Assembly (NCBI GenBank): GCA_016699535.1 | Contig: CP064980.1 | Span: 1,744,001 to 1,808,000 of the forward strand | DNA from: Myxococcales bacterium | GTDB taxonomy: Bacteria > Myxococcota_A > Polyangia > Polyangiales > GCA-016699535 | Reading direction: 5' to 3' | Length of the DNA: 64,000 bases | Shown: positions 1 through 7,914 of the stretch, piece by piece | How the letters are laid out: each line of letters opens with the position of its first letter | How positions within the stretch are numbered: position 1 is the stretch's first letter | The notes under the pieces: generated by a model | Seen by the model: only the letters and a program-made list of their open reading frames with translations | The model's database searches: none | Told to the model about the DNA's origin: nothing | Position numbers and translations under genes: made by a program

Positions 1-2
1 AT

Positions 3-371
3 GAGATGCTCTTTGCGCATGCCGACAAAGTGTTGCAAAGCGGTAGAGCGGTAGTTTTGGATGCTTCGTTTTCGTCTCGAAAATATCGCGCCAAAGCAAA
101 AGTTTTGGCTGAAAAACATGGTGTGCCCTTTTACTTTTTGGAATGCAAAGCTTCGCGCGCTGTTTGCCTTGAGCGTTTGGAGCTGAGGGCTGAAGAAAAA
201 AGTGTAAGCGACGGACGGGCGGAGATTTTCGACGCCTTTGTTAATCAGTGGGAAAGGGTTACTGAATTCGATTCTTCAGAATATTTTCCACTGGATACCA
301 CTGGTTCGCTGCAGAGTTGTGTTGATCATCTTCGAAAAGAACTGCCTCTTTGGCCAGTTGCCAAAGCCTAG
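3..371 (+). CDS. C-terminal part of an AAA/zeta-type nucleotide kinase-like ATPase (5' truncated)
   Basis: The reading frame is open to the left edge, so only about 122 C-terminal residues are present. They read like the second half of a P-loop kinase of the COG0645 type (often fused to an aminoglycoside phosphotransferase-like domain): a strand ending VVLDASF, the stretch FLECKA, then an Arg-rich lid segment with CLERLELRAEEK. The Walker A motif would lie upstream of the window. The ATG at position 6 is internal to the open frame and is probably not the start. The substrate cannot be inferred from this fragment. The gene converges on the FHA-GGDEF gene. Confidence 0.6.
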   Translation, partial: EMLFAHADKVLQSGRAVVLDASFSSRKYRAKAKVLAEKHGVPFYFLECKASRAVCLERLELRAEEKSVSDGRAEIFDAFVNQWERVTEFDSSEYFPLDTTGSLQSCVDHLRKELPLWPVAKA

Positions 372-396
372 AGAGTCCCGTCTAGAACGGGTCTCT
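372..396. terminator. Hairpin between convergent genes
   Basis: An inverted repeat lies directly after the stop codon at 371: AGAG-T-CCCGT, a short loop, then ACGGG-T-CTCT. It sits between two convergent genes, which suits a terminator. There is no clear T-tract on either side, so an intrinsic terminator is only a guess. Confidence 0.35.
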
Positions 397-467
397 TACG
401 ACCTCGTTCCGCTTTTGGGTGGACCGATCCTTGTGAGATAGCTTCCTGCTGATTGGGGCGTAGTCAA

Positions 468-1406
468 TCAGCTAAGTGTTTCTCTGGTCGTACGCTCGGC
501 GTTAAAATAAGCTACTTGGTCGCGACCATTTTCTTTGGCTTCATAAAGGGCTTGGTCTGCGGCCTCGAGCATGTCACTTGGCGCTTCAAACTCCTTTTTT
601 GATAGCGTGGCAACTCCGATGCTTGTGGTGATCGCGATGCGTTTATCATCATGGTAGATTTCGAGATTGTGAATTTCTTCGCGCAATCGTTCTGCAAGGA
701 TACGAAGCCCTTCGGCGGGTGTGCTCCGAACAATAATCACAAATTCGTCACCGCCATAACGGGCAAGAACATCTTCGTTTCGCACGCTTGAGCGAATATG
801 ATCAACTAAGGTGCGTAGCGTATGATCTCCTGCAAGGTGACCGTAGGTATCGTTGACCTGTTTGAAATTATCCACATCGAGAATCAAAACGCTGAGGATG
901 CTTTTGTGCCGGATAGCAAAGCCAAACTCTTTAGAAAATTGTTCCTGAAAATAGCGTTTGTTAAATGCACTGGTAAGTGGATCTTGCAGTGCAGATTCCA
1001 GCATCTTTTGTTGAAACTCTTCGTCGAGTTCATCGTGATAGGCAAAACGTAAAACGGTATCAGAGCCAAGTGCAATTTTTTCGCCCTCGTTGATTTCGAG
1101 TTGATCAACCCGATTCCCTTGGAAATACACACCATTGCGACTCTGCAAATCGATAATCTGCAGTTTGTCTTTCTCGAGTTGAACACGACAATGTTGCCTT
1201 GAGACACCCTCTCCATCAAGTCGGATGTCAGCTTTTGAGCTTCGACCAAGAACATAGCGCTTCTCTATGTCGATGCGGTACATCCGACCCACGTTGGGTC
1301 CGCTTATAACAGTAAGAAAGGCTCGGTCTCGCGAAGTTGAACCGCGAGGGGTAAAGTTACCCTTGACTGTTTTCGTTTCTTCTGCGTCGCTGGGCGTCTT
1401 GGCCAT
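468..1406 (-). CDS. FHA domain diguanylate cyclase
   Basis: The 312-residue protein has an N-terminal FHA domain (about residues 30-123, with GRSSKADIRL, SRQHC and NGVY signatures) and a C-terminal GGDEF domain (about 140-300). The GGDEF motif is intact at residues 218-222 and an RxxD inhibitory site (RNED, 209-212) lies five residues before it. It should therefore make cyclic di-GMP and be subject to product inhibition. FHA domains bind phosphothreonine, so the Ser/Thr kinase encoded immediately upstream on the same strand is a natural partner; that link is inference. There is no signal peptide or membrane segment, so the protein is probably cytoplasmic. Confidence 0.9.
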   Translation of the reverse strand: MAKTPSDAEETKTVKGNFTPRGSTSRDRAFLTVISGPNVGRMYRIDIEKRYVLGRSSKADIRLDGEGVSRQHCRVQLEKDKLQIIDLQSRNGVYFQGNRVDQLEINEGEKIALGSDTVLRFAYHDELDEEFQQKMLESALQDPLTSAFNKRYFQEQFSKEFGFAIRHKSILSVLILDVDNFKQVNDTYGHLAGDHTLRTLVDHIRSSVRNEDVLARYGGDEFVIIVRSTPAEGLRILAERLREEIHNLEIYHDDKRIAITTSIGVATLSKKEFEAPSDMLEAADQALYEAKENGRDQVAYFNAERTTRETLS

Positions 1407-1587
1407 TGTTCAAATTATAAGCTTAGCACGGAAGTCAGGGAAATTTCTGCGCTTTTGTCCCAAATTTCTTCGACATTGTGCGTTCGTGTGGTGAAAAAAA
1501 GCTATTTCTTACCTAAATCTTGGTCGAACGCGTCAATGCCGAGTACGCCGTTACCGGATTTTTTGGAAGGAGACGTAGGCGTTGGGG

Positions 1588-3153
1588 CTACCTCTTTGCT
1601 AGCTGTTGCTCGTTTTCGTCGTCGTCGCTGGCTACTGCTTTCACTTCTAGAAGATGGTGCTGCCTTTGCTTCGTCGTTTGCCTGCTCTGCTTCAACTGCT
1701 TTTCCAGAAAGCGAATCCGTTTCGAGCATTTGAGTTTTTCGTCGAGCGGCTGCTTCGTCGTTTCCGTGTTGGCTGCGTTTGCAGCACTGTTTTCAGGTTG
1801 CGCGATTGAAGGGCTCGATGTTGGAACAGACTGTTGAGCAGGAGCAGCGCTTCCTTGGCTACCAAGACGAGCGCTTATGAAAGCAATGAAAGCAACCGCA
1901 ACCATGAAGACAACCCACGGGGCATAGCGTTTGAATGGAGAGGATAAGGATATGGAGCGAGTGTGACTGGTTTCAAAATGTGTAAGCGCTGTTTCTGTGC
2001 GCTCTGGATCTCTGGTACTGTCTGGTTTGTTGGATTCTTGGCTTCGGCTTCGCTGCAAAGCGCGCCGTATGTTCTCTTGCATCAAAGAAAGGTGGACTGC
2101 ACCTGCTTCTCTTACAAAATCTGAAAGACCTGAAGTTTCCGATCTTGAATAGCTGTCTCGTATAGCCTTTTCCAACGCCAATCCAAATTCGGCAGCAGTT
2201 TGCCAGCGATCTAGTTTGTCACGTTGCAAAGCTTTACTGACAACGTCGGAAATTTCTTTGGGCACATCCATCCGGAACTCGTGAAGTGGTCGAATATCTT
2301 GCCACAGAATACGCTCGAGAATGTTTAACGGATTGCTTTCCTTTTCGGTCTTGAATAGACGCTCCCCGCTTAGTGCTTCCCAAGTTACTATGCCTAAAGC
2401 AAAGATGTCGCTTCGCCGGTCAAGGTCTTCTCCCCGGGCTTGTTCTGGAGAGAAGTAGGCAAATTTTCCTTTGAACTGGCCAGTGCTGGTTTGGGTGTTG
2501 CGCATGGCAGCACGCGCTACGCCAAAGTCTGTGAGCTTAACTCTACCGTCAACTCCAACCAGAATGTTGTGAGGAGAAATATCACGATGAACGATACCTA
2601 GTGGGGTGCCTGTTGGTGTTTTTGCTTCATGCGCATCATGGAGACCTTTGGCGGCTTGCGATAAAATTTCGCAGAGCATGCCAATGGGACGTGGCCCGTT
2701 TTCAGCGCCACTAAGTGTCTTGTTGATGGAGCTTAGTGGGACACCCACGACGAGTTCCATCACAATAAAGAGTGTGCCGTCTTCAGCGCGTCCGAGGTCC
2801 AAAGTCGATACAACATGTGGACTCGAAATATCTGCCGCGATGCGAGCCTCGTCTAAAAACATGGTAACATTATCTTCGTTACCCGTCATGCCGCCGTGCA
2901 TACGTTTTAGCGCGACGAGTTTTTGGAAACCTGCTTCGCCAACAATACGCGCAGCATACACCTCTGCCATGCCTCCTGATCCAATAGGAAAGAGTAACTC
3001 ATAGCGACCAATTCGCTTTGGAGTTGTATTGCGTGCGGCAAGCCCCATTGTTTTAGTTTGCCAGTGCTTTGGCAATTTGGCCAGAACTTCGGTTTTTGCC
3101 TTCGCTGTCTTTCTTGCGGTGTGGGATGAGGTGAGTCTTGTCCCTGTCACCAA
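1588..3153 (-). CDS. Membrane-anchored Ser/Thr protein kinase (probable C-terminal frameshift)
   Basis: This is a PknB/Pkn-type kinase. It has a glycine loop GSGGMAEV (about residues 58-65), the ATP lysine in VALK, the catalytic loop HRDISPHN, DFGVARA and SPEQARGE. A single hydrophobic segment near residue 400 (WVVFMVAVAFIAFISA) anchors it, with a short outer tail. The first possible start is a TTG; an ATG at 3048 (MGLAARN) lies closer to the kinase domain and may be the real start. The tail is suspect. One extra A in the A5 run (plus-strand T-run near 1735-1739) switches to another frame that continues to a stop at 1502 and ends GIDAFDQDLGKK. The given frame instead ends at 1588 with an unrelated basic tail. 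The neighbouring FHA-GGDEF protein may be a substrate. Confidence 0.88.
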   Translation of the reverse strand: MVTGTRLTSSHTARKTAKAKTEVLAKLPKHWQTKTMGLAARNTTPKRIGRYELLFPIGSGGMAEVYAARIVGEAGFQKLVALKRMHGGMTGNEDNVTMFLDEARIAADISSPHVVSTLDLGRAEDGTLFIVMELVVGVPLSSINKTLSGAENGPRPIGMLCEILSQAAKGLHDAHEAKTPTGTPLGIVHRDISPHNILVGVDGRVKLTDFGVARAAMRNTQTSTGQFKGKFAYFSPEQARGEDLDRRSDIFALGIVTWEALSGERLFKTEKESNPLNILERILWQDIRPLHEFRMDVPKEISDVVSKALQRDKLDRWQTAAEFGLALEKAIRDSYSRSETSGLSDFVREAGAVHLSLMQENIRRALQRSRSQESNKPDSTRDPERTETALTHFETSHTRSISLSSPFKRYAPWVVFMVAVAFIAFISARLGSQGSAAPAQQSVPTSSPSIAQPENSAANAANTETTKQPLDEKLKCSKRIRFLEKQLKQSRQTTKQRQHHLLEVKAVASDDDENEQQLAKR

Positions 3154-3208
3154 GTCAGGGATGCTGTGATCGAGAACAGGTCAGGGCCATTATTTAGAAA
3201 GGCCTTGG

Positions 3209-3748
3209 CTATTCGCAAAAATGAGTGCCAGCGTTGCGGCAGTAGCTGCTGGCTTCGCCTTCGAGGCAACCTTCAATGTCGCATTTATCCACGATCAAAG
3301 CTTCGCTGTCTTTGTCCGATGGTATTGAAGCGATGGTGGCTGACCAAAAGGTTCGTTCGCCAATATACAAAGGATTTTCAAGTACAAAGCGGCTTTCTGC
3401 CGCCAAATCGTCGCCCAAGGCAGTGCATGTGGGGTTTGCACAGAATTTAACCCTTAAGTTTACGTCGCCCTCAGGGGAGTCTGCCACCACGCTAACCTCG
3501 GAAACGGTACCGTTTGCTTCAAGTCGAACTCCTGCGGGGTCAGACCCTTCCCACTCCACACTAAAGGGGTTGTTTTCAGCCCATCTAAACTGGATTAGTG
3601 CATAAAGCTCTTCAGCGCCACTGGCCGAATATGGCGGGAGCGTAAGCTGAACTTCTAAGATAGCATTTTGCTCGGCGCTACATCCGGCCAGGGCCCATAG
3701 GGATAGCGCGATGGCGATGCTCTTGTTTAGTGCAGAGGAGAATTTCAT
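3209..3748 (-). CDS. Predicted lipoprotein of unknown function
   Basis: The 179-residue protein begins with a lipoprotein signal peptide (MKFSSALNKS, hydrophobic core, then the lipobox LAGC). The rest is a soluble domain with several Cys in the C-terminal 30 residues (CDIEGC, YC, FC). I recognise no family. Its ATG overlaps the TGA of the TPR gene (ATGA), so the two are probably translationally coupled and may act together at the envelope. Confidence 0.75.
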   Translation of the reverse strand: MKFSSALNKSIAIALSLWALAGCSAEQNAILEVQLTLPPYSASGAEELYALIQFRWAENNPFSVEWEGSDPAGVRLEANGTVSEVSVVADSPEGDVNLRVKFCANPTCTALGDDLAAESRFVLENPLYIGERTFWSATIASIPSDKDSEALIVDKCDIEGCLEGEASSYCRNAGTHFCE

Positions 3749-4566
3749 AGCTTAACTCTCGTGTCCGACATTGGCGAGAGGCGTTCGTCAGCTGGTGAAA
3801 GCAAAAAATAGCCACCAATCGCAGCTCCAATAACAACCACCCCGATGATGGTCCAAAACAGAGGACTTTCGAGCACCGAGCTGCTTTCAGTGTCTGCATT
3901 TAGAGCTTGATCGGGTTGCAAAAAGTGGTTCTGTGCAGGTGGTATGACGTCGAGAGTAGCCTTTTCGGTTGCCAAGGGTGGGGTGTCCACGTCGACGGAT
4001 TGTTGTTGCCCGTCATCGAGGTTGCCTTGCCAACGAAAAAGTTTATGGTTTTCGCGTTCGACATAAACAGCGTGCTGACCGGAATCGATCTCAAGGATGA
4101 GGGGCCGGGCTCCGGTATCAGGGATAAGCTTTCCATCAATCGTGATTTGGTACTTCACATCCGAGCTAAGTTTGTTCAAAACAAGCACTGCTATGCGTTG
4201 CTTTTCTTCCTGCAACGATCGCTCAGCACTTTGTTTCATGGCGGCAGACAAACTGCTCCCATGCTTACTAAGGAGCAAAGAGAAACTGTCTTTGGCTTCC
4301 TTGTGGCGGCCAAGTGCGCGTAAGGAAATTCCAAGATTGTAGAGAGCTGCTGGGACTTTTGAAAGCTCATAAGCTCGTTCAAAGTTTTTGACGGCATCGG
4401 CCCAGCGTCCGGATTGGACTGCGGCGTTTCCTGCTAGATACAGCGCACGGGCCTCTTCCAGATCGGCATTTGATTCGTTTTGCGCGCTTGCAAGACTGGG
4501 ACAAAGTAGAAGCCCACCGACTACAAAGAATAGTATTCTCACGCTCATAGCGGCCGAGAATATCAT
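3745..4566 (-). CDS. Exported TPR protein with C-terminal membrane segment
   Basis: The 273-residue protein has a signal peptide (a likely start is MSVRIL at 4548; the first ATG is at 4566). Two TPR-like helical repeats follow (about residues 30-100, with AGNAAVQSGRWADAVKNFE and AALYNLGISLRALGR). Next comes a PEGA-like beta region (about 130-195, ITIDGK and HAVYVE), then a linker and a hydrophobic helix near the C-terminus. This TPR-PEGA arrangement is common beside Myxococcota kinases, where it is thought to be a periplasmic scaffold. It precedes the lipoprotein and kinase genes on the same strand. The 117 bp upstream is shared with the divergent RiPP operon. Confidence 0.75.
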   Translation of the reverse strand: MIFSAAMSVRILFFVVGGLLLCPSLASAQNESNADLEEARALYLAGNAAVQSGRWADAVKNFERAYELSKVPAALYNLGISLRALGRHKEAKDSFSLLLSKHGSSLSAAMKQSAERSLQEEKQRIAVLVLNKLSSDVKYQITIDGKLIPDTGARPLILEIDSGQHAVYVERENHKLFRWQGNLDDGQQQSVDVDTPPLATEKATLDVIPPAQNHFLQPDQALNADTESSSVLESPLFWTIIGVVVIGAAIGGYFLLSPADERLSPMSDTRVKL

Positions 4567-4683
4567 ATTTCGGCGAATAAGAAGTGCTTTGCTGCACCCA
4601 TGAACGCGGTATGGGTGAGAAAGCCATATTTTGCCTTTTTTCTTTATTTCGCCAGCACGGGTAGTCTGTGATAATTTTTCTTT

Positions 4684-4998
4684 ATGTCTTTAGACGATTC
4701 AATCTTTGTGGCTCGAAAAGAGTTTATTAGTCGAGACGTTGGTGGGGAATTGGTTGTTGTACCCATTAACGAGGCCGTGGCTGAATTGGCCTCAGTCTTT
4801 GTACTGAGTGATGTGGCGAAAGAAATCTGGAATTGTTTGCAAGAAGCAAGCTGCCCCAGCCAGATTGTCACTAAACTTGAGCGTCTTTATGATGCAAGCA
4901 CTGAGCAAATTCAAACGGATGTGGAAAGCTTTTTAAAAGATGCGATGCAAGCCGGTCTTATAGAGTGTCTTGATGATGTTTATGAAGAGGACCTCTAG
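4684..4998 (+). CDS. PqqD-family RiPP recognition protein
   Basis: The 104-residue protein has the PqqD/RRE pattern: a beta-rich start (FISRDVGGELVVVPIN), a central Leu/Val-rich turn followed by a helix (LSDVAKEIWNCLQ) and a C-terminal winged helix (FLKDAMQAGLIE). In known RiPP pathways such proteins bind the leader peptide and deliver it to a radical SAM enzyme. It is the first gene of the locus and lies 18 bp before the radical SAM gene, so one mRNA is likely. An AT-rich stretch with GATAAT just upstream may be a -10 element, but this is weak. Confidence 0.85.
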   Translation: MSLDDSIFVARKEFISRDVGGELVVVPINEAVAELASVFVLSDVAKEIWNCLQEASCPSQIVTKLERLYDASTEQIQTDVESFLKDAMQAGLIECLDDVYEEDL

Positions 4999-5016
4999 CA
5001 AGATGCAAAACAAAAG

Positions 5017-6264
5017 ATGATAGGCACTCGTTCCTACAGTGACTTTAGTCGCGGCATCGGTTTGCGTGCTTTGGAAAAACGCATCCCTATCAGTGGTACG
5101 ATTGAGGTAAGCCATCGTTGTCCTCTCGATTGTAAGCATTGCTACAACAACTTGCCGATGTCGGATGAAGCCCGCGCTCGGGAGCTCAGTTACGACGAGT
5201 ACTGCCGCATTCTCGATGAACTCGCGGATGCTGGCTGCATGTGGCTCTTGTTTACTGGAGGCGAAGTATTCGCCCGGCGTGATTTTCTCGATATCTATAC
5301 CTACGCCAAGCAAAAAGGCTTTTTTATAACGATTTTTACAAATGGCACGCTTGTGACTCAAAAGGTGGTCGACCACCTTAAGAAATGGCCGCCGTTTAGC
5401 ATCGAAATTACTTTATACGGCCATAGTAAGGAGACCTATGAGGCGCTTACTTCTATTCCCGGCTCCTTTGAAAAATGCATTCGGGGCATTCACCTGCTGC
5501 AAGAAAATGCTTTGCCATTAAAACTAAAAACAGTGGCGGTGCAGAGCAATGAACATGAAGTGGAGTCGATGCAGCGCTTCGCTCGAGAGCAACTGGGCTT
5601 GGAATTTAAGCTTGATGGGATGATCAATCCACGTACCAATGGTTTCAAAGGACCCTTGCTTCAGCGTTTGGATGCTGAGCAGTTGGTAGCCGCTGAATTT
5701 GCCGATACGGCCCAAGCTCAGAAATGGAAGGATTTTAGCAAATCCATGCTCGGTCCAGCTAATCCTCCGGAAAAAGAAAAAGACATCTACAGTTGTGGCG
5801 GAGGCTTGCGAGCCTTTGCGATTGATCCCTATGGCAAACTCAGCATTTGCGTGCTTTCTCAAAAGGAGCACTTTGATTTGAGAGAGGGAAGCTTTAAAGA
5901 AGGCTGGGAGAGCTTCTTAAAGGCTGTGCGCAGCAAGCAGCAAAGTCGAACGACAAAATGCACGCATTGCCAAATTAAAGCTGTCTGTGGAATGTGCCCC
6001 GCCAATGGCGAGCTTGAGCATGATGACCCCGAAGAGCCTGTTGAATTCATGTGTAGGGTTGCTCATTTGCGAAGCTTGGTGGTCGGCCTTGAAGTTCCCT
6101 CTCATGGAAGCTGCGAATATTGTTCGGATGGAGAACATTTTCAGGACATTTTGGCTGCAGCAGGACGCATTGTTCGTGGCGAAAGCAAAAAAAGGCTGCC
6201 GTTAGCTTCAGGGGAAAGTACCATTGCTTCATGTGGTTCTGGAGCATGTGGAAGTTGTGCGTAA
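5017..6264 (+). CDS. Radical SAM/SPASM peptide maturase
   Basis: The 415-residue enzyme carries the radical SAM CxxxCxxC motif (Cys35, Cys39, Cys42 in CPLDCKHC) and the following GGE motif (FTGGEVF). A C-terminal SPASM region provides further Cys ligands: YSCGGG with ICVLSQK, then CTHCQIKAVCGMCPANGE and a later Cys in EFMC. SPASM enzymes bind auxiliary 4Fe-4S clusters and modify peptides, for example by making thioethers or C-C bonds. The last 50 residues go beyond a usual SPASM end and contain CEYC and a Cys-rich terminus CGSGACGSCA. Its position between the PqqD-like gene and the small Cys-containing precursor gene assigns the substrate with good confidence. The bond formed cannot be read from sequence. 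Confidence 0.9.
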   Translation: MIGTRSYSDFSRGIGLRALEKRIPISGTIEVSHRCPLDCKHCYNNLPMSDEARARELSYDEYCRILDELADAGCMWLLFTGGEVFARRDFLDIYTYAKQKGFFITIFTNGTLVTQKVVDHLKKWPPFSIEITLYGHSKETYEALTSIPGSFEKCIRGIHLLQENALPLKLKTVAVQSNEHEVESMQRFAREQLGLEFKLDGMINPRTNGFKGPLLQRLDAEQLVAAEFADTAQAQKWKDFSKSMLGPANPPEKEKDIYSCGGGLRAFAIDPYGKLSICVLSQKEHFDLREGSFKEGWESFLKAVRSKQQSRTTKCTHCQIKAVCGMCPANGELEHDDPEEPVEFMCRVAHLRSLVVGLEVPSHGSCEYCSDGEHFQDILAAAGRIVRGESKKRLPLASGESTIASCGSGACGSCA

Positions 6265-6314
6265 GGGTTGGGACGTTGTTTTGCTACCCGTGGGTGTCGG
6301 GTTAGGAGCGTGTC

Positions 6315-6497
6315 ATGGCAGAAGAGATAGACAAAGATGAGGGGACTCGTTCTCGTAAAGCATATGAGAAACCAACTATCGAAAAAGTTCCGCTAAAACC
6401 AGAAGAAGCTGTGTTGGGGTTCTGTAAGTCCTCCGGCATTGGAGGCCCTGTAGGTTTAGATTGTCAATTGGCCGGCTGTTCCTCGTTGGGATCCTAA
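6315..6497 (+). CDS. RiPP precursor peptide candidate
   Basis: The 60-residue peptide has a charged leader and a small, Gly/Cys/Ser-rich C-terminal core. The segment from about residue 16 (AYEKPTIEKVPLKPEEAVLG) resembles the leader motif of short peptides found beside radical SAM/PqqD pairs. The putative core has Cys37, Cys50 and Cys55 and ends CSSLGS with a C-terminal Ser. It lies 50 bp after the radical SAM gene and 9 bp before the HprK-like gene. The three Cys are candidate modification sites and the terminal Ser a candidate phosphorylation site; both are inference. The cleavage site is unknown. Confidence 0.8.
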   Translation: MAEEIDKDEGTRSRKAYEKPTIEKVPLKPEEAVLGFCKSSGIGGPVGLDCQLAGCSSLGS

Positions 6498-6506
6498 GCT
6501 AAACTT

Positions 6507-7435
6507 ATGTGGATGGATGCACATACCGCTTCGCTGGATGAGCAAGGGATTCGAACCGTATTGGGGATCGGTGGATTTTCCATCGAGATTGTTGGTAGCG
6601 AGACGCTTCCGGCAACGCTCACCGGGGCAAGCGAACGATTTCGCTTGCCTGGCTTTAGCGGCAGCGTGGATCTGCACTGAAACTTAGCTGGGCCGACAAT
6701 CGCTCCTTGCAGGATCAACCTGCCGTTTTTGATTCGGGCGCAACTTGGCGCCTTATTGAAAAAAACGAAAATGGACTTGTTTTTGCTTTGTACTCTCCTT
6801 TGTTTGGGGACGTGCCCTACAAAGTTGTGCGATTCGATCACGCCATGCAAAAAGGTGAAATTACCTTTCACCGTGACTTCTTTTTCAATACCCGCAGGCC
6901 TGTCGTTCCTTTGGAGTATCCTCTTGATGAGCTTATTTTGGTGCGAAAGCTTGCCATGTTGGGCGGCGTCGAGCTGCATGCTTGCGGCGTTGAAATCCAA
7001 AACAACGCTGCGCTCTTTATCGGACATTCTGGCGCAGGAAAAAGCACCATAGGCAATCTTTTAAAGACGCATACATCTGCTTCTATTTTGAGTGACGACC
7101 GGATCGTGGCACGTGAATTTGCTGGATGTCTGCAAGCATTTGGAACGCCATGGCATGGGACGGCCAAGCTTGCCCAGGCCAAGTCTTCAAAGATAGCTGC
7201 TTTGTTTCTTCTGAGACAAGCCTCATCCAATTGCATTCGAAGGCTTGGTCCTGCTCAAGCAGTGGCTCGTTTGGCGGCCTGTAGTTTTATGCCTGTTTAT
7301 GATCGCTCTAGTATGGCCAACTGCCTTGGCTTTTTGGAGCACTTGAGTCTATCGCTTCCAGTGTACGAGCTTGGTTTTTATCCGGATGAAAAAGTAGTGG
7401 GTTATGTGCTGAAGCATGCTTTTCCTTCGACATGA
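6507..7435 (+). CDS. HprK-like (lasso/RiPP-type) peptide kinase, interrupted by a 1-nt frameshift
   Basis: The main frame after about position 6677 encodes a P-loop protein of the HPr-kinase-like family seen in RiPP clusters. It has YPLDELILVRKLA, HACGVEI, the Walker A motif GHSGAGKST, LSDDRIV and FGTPWHG. The first 56 residues lie in a different frame from an ATG at 6507 (GIGGFSIEIVGS, RFRLPGFSGSVDL) and hit a TGA. One added C near 6677 joins them as GSVDLHLKLSWAD, which is the expected domain start. The joined protein would be about 310 residues. HprK-like enzymes of lasso clusters phosphorylate the C-terminal Ser of precursors. The adjacent precursor also ends in Ser. The break may be sequence error, as in many genes of this window. 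Confidence 0.8.
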
Positions 7436-7914
7436 GGAATCTGCCCGACCACAGCGGAGCGAACTCAGCGCGCTTTTGGAGTGTTGTTGAGGGAGCAGTA
7501 AAGGAAGTTTCGGCATTTCGTTTTGAAGTTGAGGGTGCAAGCATGCTGCCGGTTCTTTGGCCGAAAGATCATGTGACAGTAAGGGTGTGTTCTTGGCCGC
7601 ATGTAAAGCCTGGGGATATTGTCTTTGGGCGCAGCAAACGGGGTGCAACCTTGCACCGTGTCCTCTGTGTTCAAGGCATACGAAATGCCCAAACAAAGGC
7701 TTTTGATTTTAGTTTCGTGACCCAGGGTGATGCTGCGGATCAAACCGAGTGCATGCCAGTAGAGCAATGCGTAGGTGTTGTTGAAAAAGCGTATCGTAAT
7801 GGCAAAGCCATTTCACTGAATTCGCGAAACGGGTTTAAACGAATAGCTCTGCTTGGCCTTTACCAAAACAATCGTCTCATGCGAGCCATAACAGCCCGCG
7901 TTGGGCTTGCGTAA
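7432..7914 (+). CDS. S24/S26-family peptidase of the RiPP locus
   Basis: The 160-residue protein has the S26 signal-peptidase-like fold signatures: the catalytic Ser37 in EGASMLP, then PGDIVFGR and TLHRVL with His75-Arg76. The Ser followed by an HR motif resembles the SipW/S26B-type Ser-His arrangement rather than the Ser-Lys of LepB. There is no N-terminal membrane anchor. The start overlaps the HprK-like stop as ATGA, so it belongs to the same operon. Similar soluble S24/S26 proteins accompany PqqD, HprK and radical SAM genes elsewhere. A role in trimming the leader from the modified precursor is a reasonable inference. Confidence 0.78.
   Translation: MRNLPDHSGANSARFWSVVEGAVKEVSAFRFEVEGASMLPVLWPKDHVTVRVCSWPHVKPGDIVFGRSKRGATLHRVLCVQGIRNAQTKAFDFSFVTQGDAADQTECMPVEQCVGVVEKAYRNGKAISLNSRNGFKRIALLGLYQNNRLMRAITARVGLA

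Noticed and set aside
238..441. A 67-codon plus-strand frame near the left edge
   Set aside because: It overlaps the better-supported ATPase fragment in another frame and shows no protein-like features.
6507..6679. A second small peptide gene after the RiPP precursor
   Set aside because: The 57-codon frame matches the N-terminal part of HprK-like kinases and continues in the next frame, so it is not an independent peptide.
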